Shown here: positions 58,664-64,000 of the stretch, piece after piece
How positions within the stretch are numbered: the first letter of the stretch is position 1
Layout of the letters: each line of letters begins with the position of its first letter
Assembly (NCBI GenBank): GCA_017446095.1
Contig: JAFSRN010000007.1
Location: forward strand, 43,105 to 107,104
Source: Eubacterium sp.
Lineage (GTDB): Bacteria; Bacillota; Clostridia; Oscillospirales; Acutalibacteraceae
Length of the DNA: 64,000 nucleotides
Direction: 5' to 3'
Program-made: the position numbers and the translations under genes
Notes under the pieces: model-generated
The model's database searches: none
Told to the model about the DNA's origin: nothing
What the model saw: only the letters and a program-made list of their open reading frames with translations

Positions 58664-60457
58664 TTACTTATACTTCTCCGCCTGCAGGTTGAACATATAC
58701 GCATATGTGCCGTTCATTGCCATAAGTTCTTCGTGCGAGCCCTGCTCAATGATTTCGCCGTTTTCCATAACGTAGATTCTGTCCGCGCTTACGGTTGTGG
58801 ACAGACGGTGCGAAATAAACACCACGGTTTTGTTATCCGCCGCCTCTATCATCGACTGGTTGAGGTTGTACTCTGCAATCGGGTCAAGGTTAGCGGACGG
58901 CTCGTCAAGTATAACGTACGGGCAGTTTTTGTAAAACGCACGCGAAATTGCAACCTTCTGGCTTTCGCCGCCGGACATCATTATGCCGCCGTCGTCAAAC
59001 TCGCGCAGCAGGTAGGTGTTAAGCCCGTCGGGCACTTCTTTACTGAATCCGCTGTGGCGCAGCGCCGCGTTTGCGCGGTCGTCGTCCACATTAGTGTCAA
59101 GCGCCACGTTTTCGCCGAGCGTTGCGGCAAACACCTGGAAGTCCTGGAACACGGCGGAAAATCTGTCGCGGTGCGACTCTGCGGTAACATCGCGGATGTC
59201 CTCGCCGTCAATCAGTATCTGCCCCTCCGTCACATCGTAAAGGCGCAGCAGCAGGTTTGTAAGCGTGGTTTTGCCTGCGCCGTTATAGCCCACAAGGGCT
59301 ATTTTTTCTTTCGGGTGGATGGTCATATTTATGTTCTTAAGCGTCGGGTGGTCGTTGCCGGGGTAGGTAAAGCAGACGTTTTTAAGTTCAACCGTTTTAG
59401 GCTCGCCGACATCTGCGGTTTTTTCGCCGTCAAAGATTTTATTCTTGCGCTTTAAGAACTCGCGGTATTTTTCTATAAGCCTTGCGCTCTCGGAAAACTG
59501 GCGAGTAACGCCGACAGTTAAAAACGAGAACGAGCCCGCAATCTGCAGCGCACCGTTGAACGTGGCAACAAAGTCGCCTGCCTGCAGCGTATGCTTTTGC
59601 AGCACGCAGTAGCCGAGGTAAAGCGGTAACAGCAGCATAAAGCCGACTATCTGCACGCCGCTCTCCTGGAAGAAGTAGATTAAATCTATCTTGCGCACAT
59701 ACTTGCGCTGATTGTCGATTACGTCCTGCGCCGCTTCGTTATAACGCTCAAGCAGTAGCGGCTTTACGTCGTTCATACGCACTTCCTTGCAGTAATCCTG
59801 CAGGTAGAACACGCGTGCAAAGTAGTCCGCCCTGCGGTGCAGGCGGTTGTTATCAATCTGGCGCAGCGCCTGCAGCTTGCCGATTTTGCGGCTCACAGGC
59901 GTGAAGATTGTAACGGCGGCAAGGATAATCAGCAGGCACACGGGGTCGATTGCAAACAGAATTGAACCGATTGTGATAAGCGACACAACCTCGCCGATAT
60001 ACCTTTGCACAAGCCCGAGCACCATTGTAACGCGTGCGCCCGAGGATTCGATTACAAGTATGAAGTTGTTGTAAAAATCGGGGTCGTCGTAGTTTTCAAG
60101 GTCAAGGTCTTTCGCCTTTTTGTACAGCATTTCGGACAGACCTTTGGTGATTTTTTCAAGCTCTACGCTAAAGAAAAATTCGCGGTAAACGGCGTTTAAG
60201 ATTTCGCTTACAATAAGCACAACCGCAATGATTATTACGGCTTTTACGATTTTCATTTTATCGTCGCCGCTTGCGATTACGTCTATTACATACTTAACGC
60301 CGAGCACGGAGATAATTCGCGTGGGCAGGCGCATTAACACGCCCCAGAAGCACTCACCGATTACCAGCAGCGGTGAGATTTTGAACATCAGCTTTAAGAA
60401 GTAGAAGATGTTTGAAAACGTGGAATGAGTGGGTTTATCTGCTCTGAAATCAGCCAA
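58664..60457 (-). CDS. ABC exporter half-transporter (membrane + ATPase), second of a pair
   Basis: The 597-residue protein has a six-helix ABC membrane domain (about 25-330) and an ATPase domain with Walker A GYNGAGKTTLTN, Q-loop FQDFQVF, signature MSGGESQKVAISRAF, Walker B VILDEPSANLDP with the catalytic Glu, and H-loop FISHRLS. The start is a TTG at 60457, eight bases after AGGAGGT; no ATG is near. It overlaps the preceding ABC gene by 8 bp, so the two half-transporters surely form one heterodimer. The substrate is unknown; no peptide or drug marker lies nearby. Confidence 0.9.
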   Translation of the reverse strand: MADFRADKPTHSTFSNIFYFLKLMFKISPLLVIGECFWGVLMRLPTRIISVLGVKYVIDVIASGDDKMKIVKAVIIIAVVLIVSEILNAVYREFFFSVELEKITKGLSEMLYKKAKDLDLENYDDPDFYNNFILVIESSGARVTMVLGLVQRYIGEVVSLITIGSILFAIDPVCLLIILAAVTIFTPVSRKIGKLQALRQIDNNRLHRRADYFARVFYLQDYCKEVRMNDVKPLLLERYNEAAQDVIDNQRKYVRKIDLIYFFQESGVQIVGFMLLLPLYLGYCVLQKHTLQAGDFVATFNGALQIAGSFSFLTVGVTRQFSESARLIEKYREFLKRKNKIFDGEKTADVGEPKTVELKNVCFTYPGNDHPTLKNINMTIHPKEKIALVGYNGAGKTTLTNLLLRLYDVTEGQILIDGEDIRDVTAESHRDRFSAVFQDFQVFAATLGENVALDTNVDDDRANAALRHSGFSKEVPDGLNTYLLREFDDGGIMMSGGESQKVAISRAFYKNCPYVILDEPSANLDPIAEYNLNQSMIEAADNKTVVFISHRLSTTVSADRIYVMENGEIIEQGSHEELMAMNGTYAYMFNLQAEKYK

Positions 60458-62273
60458 CGTCGCTCACCTCCTCACCCGTATAGCGTGAAGCCTGCAACGT
60501 GAACATTCTGCTGTATTCGCCGCCGGACGCCATAAGCTCGGCGTGGGTGCCGGTTTCAATAACCTCGCCCTTGCCAAGCACAAAGATTTTGTCGCTCAGC
60601 ACGGCTGACGACAGCCTGTGGGATATGTAAACAACCGTTTTGTCGGTGGTTGCGGCAATCAGATTTTCGTACATTTTGTACTCTGCAATCGGGTCAAGCG
60701 CAGAGGACGGCTCGTCAAGAATCGCAACGTCAAAGTCGCGTGCAAACAGCCTTGCAGTGGCGGTTTTCTGCTGCTCGCCGCCTGAAAGACCTGCGCCCTT
60801 TTCGTCAAATTCGCGCGTAAGAACCGTGTCTGCGCCCTGCGGCAGAGTCTTTACCTTTTCCCACACACCGCTCTGGATAAGCGCCTGCTGTGCAAGCAGC
60901 TTTTCTTCCTCCGTGCCCTCGTGGCAAAGCACGTTTTCGTTAACCGAAAGCGCAAAGGTTTTGTAGTCCTGGAACACCGTTGCAAAGCGGCGGCGCAGGG
61001 AGTCAGCGTTGTACTCCTTAACGTTTACGCCGTTGTACAGCACTTCACCCTCGGTTGCGTCGTAAAAGCGCAGCATCAGCTTTACAAGCGTGGTTTTGCC
61101 TGCGCCGTTAACGCCGACAATCGCCGTGGTTTCGCCCTTGTTGATTTTGAGGTTTACGCCGTTGAGCGAATACTTGTCAGCCGTGGGATATTTAAAGTAC
61201 ACGTCTTTGAATTCAAGGCTTTCAAACTCGCCTGCCTCAAGTCCGCCGTCCTTAACCTGCGTTTCGTAATCAAAAAAGTCGTGCAGGTTTTTAAAGTACA
61301 GCGCGACGTTTGAAAGCTGCGCGATTGAATCCGCAATCGTCATAGAGGTCTGGCGCACGGAGTTAATGGACGACAGCACAACGGAGAAGCCCGAAATATC
61401 AAGTCCGCTGTTGTTGATAAACTGGTATGACGCAAAAGAATACGTGCCCACAATCGGCACAAGCTCGCCAAAAAACGAGCCGATAAGGCTGTAGAAAAAC
61501 AGCTTTACGCCGTAGCGCCTGATGATGCGGATATTGTCGCTTACCGCCTTGCGGTAGCGGTTGATTATAACGGAAAAGATATTCGACGTGCGCATATCCT
61601 TTGAGAAATCTTTGAGGAACACCGTACGCTGCGTATACGACTTAATACGGTTATTAGTAGTCATCTCAAGGTCGCGCTTATACATAAGCTTACTGCGCAC
61701 ATACTGCACCACGAACACAAGCGAAACGGGTGCAAGGAACAGCAGATAAACAGGGTCAATCGTTGTAACAACACCGACTACAAGCAGCAACGCAATCAGG
61801 TTGCCCAGCAGGTTTGAGATATCCACCGCAAACGCCATAAAGAAGCCGCGCGTGAGGATATCCGTTGCGCGCATATATGCGTCGTAAAACGCAGGGTCCT
61901 CATAGCAGCTGACGTCAAGCTCTGCCGCCTTCTGAAAAATCAGGTTGTTAAGCCCCTTGTACACCTTTTTCCACGCGACATTCTGCATATAGTCGCACAC
62001 GATGATTATAACTTCGTACACCATACCGACTGCAAAAAACAACAGCAGGCATTTTGTAAAGTACTCAAAAGTCGCCTGCCCTTCGATAATCGAAAGCAGC
62101 ACTTTTAAAAACAGCACGCCCTGGAAAAACAGCGTAAACACCGATGTTGCGGTCTGCGACAGAATTGCAAACGGTATAACCGTTTTGTCCGCCTTGTGCA
62201 GCACCTTTATTGCGTAAATCATATTTTTAAGCACAGGCACTTTTTCTTCGTGCGGCGGCACCCAACGCGGCAT
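60450..62273 (-). CDS. ABC exporter half-transporter (membrane + ATPase), first of a pair
   Basis: The 607-residue protein has the same layout as its partner: membrane domain at about 30-340, Walker A GVNGAGKTTLVKL, FQDYKTF, signature LSGGEQQKTATARLF, Walker B AILDEPSSALDP and YISHRLS. Both members keep the signature, the catalytic Glu and the H-loop His, so neither ATP site is visibly degenerate, unlike many heterodimeric exporters. The start ATG has a CAGGGGGTGAGG site and its own promoter (62303-62331). Confidence 0.9.
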   Translation of the reverse strand: MPRWVPPHEEKVPVLKNMIYAIKVLHKADKTVIPFAILSQTATSVFTLFFQGVLFLKVLLSIIEGQATFEYFTKCLLLFFAVGMVYEVIIIVCDYMQNVAWKKVYKGLNNLIFQKAAELDVSCYEDPAFYDAYMRATDILTRGFFMAFAVDISNLLGNLIALLLVVGVVTTIDPVYLLFLAPVSLVFVVQYVRSKLMYKRDLEMTTNNRIKSYTQRTVFLKDFSKDMRTSNIFSVIINRYRKAVSDNIRIIRRYGVKLFFYSLIGSFFGELVPIVGTYSFASYQFINNSGLDISGFSVVLSSINSVRQTSMTIADSIAQLSNVALYFKNLHDFFDYETQVKDGGLEAGEFESLEFKDVYFKYPTADKYSLNGVNLKINKGETTAIVGVNGAGKTTLVKLMLRFYDATEGEVLYNGVNVKEYNADSLRRRFATVFQDYKTFALSVNENVLCHEGTEEEKLLAQQALIQSGVWEKVKTLPQGADTVLTREFDEKGAGLSGGEQQKTATARLFARDFDVAILDEPSSALDPIAEYKMYENLIAATTDKTVVYISHRLSSAVLSDKIFVLGKGEVIETGTHAELMASGGEYSRMFTLQASRYTGEEVSDVG

Positions 62274-62302
62274 AACCTCACCCCCTGATATAAACTTATG
62301 AT

Positions 62303-62331
62303 ATTATAGCACACTTATTATTATAAGACAA
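62303..62331 (-). promoter_or_regulatory. Sigma-A promoter of the ABC exporter operon
   Basis: On the minus strand TTGTCT (62326-62331), a 17-bp spacer and TATAAT (62303-62308). Confidence 0.65.
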
Positions 62332-62352
62332 GTATAGAAATTTGTATATTTT

Positions 62353-62448
62353 TGTGAACGGTTAGCAGTTAGCCGTGTGCCGTTAGCAGCCTTATTGTCC
62401 GAGCGTTGTGAGTAACCTAAAGCTTAACACCTAAAACTTAAAACCAAA
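62353..62448. repeat. Modular repeat with GTTAGCA and ACTTAAA tails around M3
   Basis: The left tail is GGTTAGC-AGTTAGC-CGTGTGC-CGTTAGC. The core is TTATTGTCCGAGCGTTGTGAGTAACC (inverted M3). The right tail is TTAACAC-CTAAAAC-TTAAAAC. The tails are unlike. Confidence 0.88.
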
Positions 62449-62454
62449 AAAGCA

Positions 62455-62482
62455 TTGCAATTAACAATATGTATGTTATAAT
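62455..62482 (+). promoter_or_regulatory. Sigma-A promoter of the Gfo/Idh/MocA gene
   Basis: TTGCAA (62455-62460), a 16-bp spacer and TATAAT (62477-62482), 32 bp before the ATG. Confidence 0.65.
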
Positions 62483-62514
62483 AAACTAAACTATAAAATA
62501 ACGAGGTATTTAAT

Positions 62515-63825
62515 ATGGAACAAAAGCCGATTACTGCCATTATTGTTGGCGCAGGTCACAGAGCGTTTGTGTACAGCGAACTTGCAAAAACCAACCCCGA
62601 AATGCTTAAAATCGTAGGCGTTGCCGACCCTAATCCCGTAAGGCGCAAAAAGGCGGCGGAGTACTTTGGTTTTGGCGAAGATATGTGCTTTGAAAGCGCG
62701 CAGGAACTTGCTACCAAGGGCAGACTTGCGGACACGGTTATCAACGGCACTATGGATGAACAGCACCTTGAAACTACGCTGCCGCTGCTTGACTGCGGCT
62801 ACGATATGCTGCTTGAAAAGCCGTTTGCGGTTAACGAAGATGAGATGTGGCAGATTGTAAACTGCGCAAAGAAAAATGACTCAAAGGTTATGATTTGTCA
62901 CGTGCTGCGCTACACGCCGTTTTACTATTCGATCAAAGAGCGCGTAGCTTCCGGTGAGCTTGGCGATATAATTAACATCCAGACTACCGAGCACGTTTCG
63001 TACCACCATCTGTCAACTTCTTACATCCGCGGCAAGTGGGCTAATTCCGACAAATGCCACACAACTATGCTGCTTGCAAAGTGCTGCCACGACCTTGACA
63101 TTATGATGTGGCTTATGAGCAAAACAAAGCCGTGCAGCATTTCGTCATTCGGCAACAAGTTCCAGTTTAAGCCCGAAAATGCACCAGAGGGCGCAGGTAC
63201 AATCTGTATGAAGGACTGTCCGCACGTGGACACCTGCGATTTCTCAACAAAGAGGCTTTATATCGACCATCCCGACCGCTGGTCGTTCTACGTTTGGGAC
63301 GCGCTTGAGGACAAGGAAAACCCGACTATTGAGGACAAAATTGCCCTGATGAAAACGGACAATCCGTACGCGCGCTGCATTTATAAGTGCGACAATAACG
63401 TTGTTGACCACCAGAGCGTGCTTGTTAATTTTGAATCGGGCGCAACGGGCACACACAATATGGTTGGCGGTTCTGCAGAGCCGCGCAGATACATACATAT
63501 TGTAGGCACAAAGGGCGAGCTATTCGGCAACTTTGAGGAGAGCAAGTATACAGTGCTTAAGATTAACCCGTCACCCGACGCTCACCACGAAGAGTGCGAC
63601 GTTGAGGAAGTTGACCTTCGCGTAACGGGCGATATGGTTGGCGCGTACGGCGGACACGGCGGCGGCGACGAAAGGCTTGCGGCTGACTTTGTTAAGTTCG
63701 TCCGCGGCGAAACACCAAGCCTTGCCTGCACATCTGTATTCGACAGCGTGGCAGGTCACCTGTCGGTTTACCTTGCGGATAAGTCGCGTGAAAACGGCGG
63801 AGAGCCGCAGAAGATATCGTTATAA
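62515..63825 (+). CDS. Gfo/Idh/MocA-family sugar oxidoreductase
   Basis: A 436-residue NAD(P)-dependent oxidoreductase acting on sugars or cyclitols. The N-terminal Rossmann part is TAIIVGAGHRAFVYSELAKT, GVADPNPVRRKKAAEYFG, and GYDMLLEKPFAVNEDE with the conserved Glu-Lys-Pro. The C-terminal part includes a Cys-rich insert (CMKDCPHVDTCDF, about 220-232) of the type found in some family members, possibly a metal site. GAYGGHGGGDERL near the end is also shared by the group. It is a single-gene unit with promoter and terminator. Confidence 0.88.
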   Translation: MEQKPITAIIVGAGHRAFVYSELAKTNPEMLKIVGVADPNPVRRKKAAEYFGFGEDMCFESAQELATKGRLADTVINGTMDEQHLETTLPLLDCGYDMLLEKPFAVNEDEMWQIVNCAKKNDSKVMICHVLRYTPFYYSIKERVASGELGDIINIQTTEHVSYHHLSTSYIRGKWANSDKCHTTMLLAKCCHDLDIMMWLMSKTKPCSISSFGNKFQFKPENAPEGAGTICMKDCPHVDTCDFSTKRLYIDHPDRWSFYVWDALEDKENPTIEDKIALMKTDNPYARCIYKCDNNVVDHQSVLVNFESGATGTHNMVGGSAEPRRYIHIVGTKGELFGNFEESKYTVLKINPSPDAHHEECDVEEVDLRVTGDMVGAYGGHGGGDERLAADFVKFVRGETPSLACTSVFDSVAGHLSVYLADKSRENGGEPQKISL

Positions 63826-63827
63826 GC

Positions 63828-63855
63828 AAAAAGAACGGCAGTTGCCGTTCTTTTT
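63828..63855 (+). terminator. Intrinsic terminator of the Gfo/Idh/MocA gene
   Basis: AAAAAGAACGGCA-GT-TGCCGTTCTTTTT. Confidence 0.85.
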
Positions 63856-63906
63856 GCTGCGCCTTCCCCTTGAGGGGAAGGGGGACCGCTTGCGGTGGAT
63901 GAGGTG
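63856..63906. repeat. M5-like module beside a DUF559 gene end
   Basis: CCTTCCCCTTGAGGGGAAGG, then GGACCGCTTGCGGTGG and ATGAGGTG. It touches the stop codon of the DUF559-type gene (63907). Confidence 0.75.
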
Positions 63907-64000
63907 TTAAAGGTATTTAAGTATATCCTCACACACGCTGTCAAAGTGATTATTTATATCATAGTTTGAGTAACGTAAAACCTTTATTCCGAGTTCGGAA
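63907..64000 (-). CDS. DUF559-type (Vsr-like) endonuclease, C-terminal end only
   Basis: On the minus strand the last 30 residues read SELGIKVLRYSNYDINNHFD, then SVCEDILKYL and TAA. This is the typical end of DUF559 proteins (G-I-x-V-L-R-[FY]-x-N-x-[DE]-[IV]-x-x-N, then V-x-x-x-I), small nucleases of the PD-(D/E)XK/Vsr fold. The gene enters from the right edge and is incomplete here. An M5-like repeat lies directly after its stop, an association I recall as common in gut Clostridia. Confidence 0.7.
   Translation of the reverse strand, partial: SELGIKVLRYSNYDINNHFDSVCEDILKYL

Overview
The window reads as a chromosomal segment of a strictly anaerobic, low-to-mid GC Gram-positive bacterium of the class Clostridia, most like the gut Oscillospiraceae/Ruminococcaceae. 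Signs of this are the pyruvate:ferredoxin oxidoreductase, a biotin-dependent Na+-pumping decarboxylase, clean sigma-A type promoters (TTGnnn-17-TATAAT), strong Shine-Dalgarno sites, a short zinc-containing ProRS, YhgE/Pip and DegV proteins, and a long secreted protein with FIVAR-like repeats. I see no rRNA, tRNA, CRISPR array, prophage or complete insertion sequence.

Layout. 1-1119: end of a decarboxylase operon (beta and gamma-type subunits) and a free-standing 44-residue membrane peptide with its own promoter and terminator. 1337-9722 (minus): an eight-gene operon tyrA-aroB-aroA-aroC-pheA-VTT membrane protein-galK-dagK, joining aromatic amino acid synthesis to galactokinase and a lipid kinase. 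9887-10202: an inverted-repeat element able to fold as a three-way junction. 10203-15467 (minus): a 47-residue YxxPE peptide behind a 1701-residue secreted protein. 15957-18753 (plus): argG-argH. 18825-22185 (minus): degV, zinc-dependent phospholipase-like gene plus luxS, rluA-type pseudouridine synthase. 22274-24175 (plus): PHP metallohydrolase and AlkD-like protein. 24262-31047 (minus): the whole F-type ATP synthase, with subunits delta and alpha fused in one ORF. 31382-33927: YhgE/Pip pair. 34171-36790 (plus): proS, galE. 36915-39574: larE-larB-larC for the nickel-pincer cofactor. 39760-41712: zinc/cadmium-type P-type ATPase with an ArsR-like operator. 41947-45474: nifJ. 45799-49351: lipoprotein, nnr, DUF4430 lipoprotein, HprK-like protein. 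49625-51126 (plus): GNAT, mltG. 51267-57078 (minus): membrane protein plus sortase-like protein, lipase, GH3 glucosidase. 57245-58482 (plus): papain-like protein, hpf. 58664-62273: heterodimeric ABC exporter. 62515-63825 (plus): Gfo/Idh/MocA oxidoreductase. 63907-64000: the 3' end of a DUF559-type nuclease gene.

The most unusual feature is not a gene. Nearly every intergenic gap carries a member of a modular repeat family: palindromic cores, drawn from about six recurring types, are bounded by short tandem arrays with a strict 7-bp period (TTGAGAA, CAGTATT, GTGTTAA, ATTATGA, TAACTGC, TGTCCAC, ATTCCGA, ACTTAAA and others). Left and right arrays are usually inverted copies of the same heptamer, while the same core occurs with different heptamers. 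Several elements lie so close to genes that they supply the stop codon and even the last residues of the protein (LarC, ArgG, ATP synthase alpha, a lipoprotein, probably AlkD and the PHP protein). I count roughly 30 such tracts in 64 kb. A DUF559 nuclease gene ends beside one of them.

Other points worth attention are a LuxS with Ser in place of the catalytic Cys, a sortase-like protein without the catalytic His, an H+-type c-ring beside a Na+ pump, four genes whose promoters predict leaderless mRNAs, and palindromic ArgR-like sites upstream of argG. All functional calls rest on reading motifs and family resemblance by eye; no search was run.
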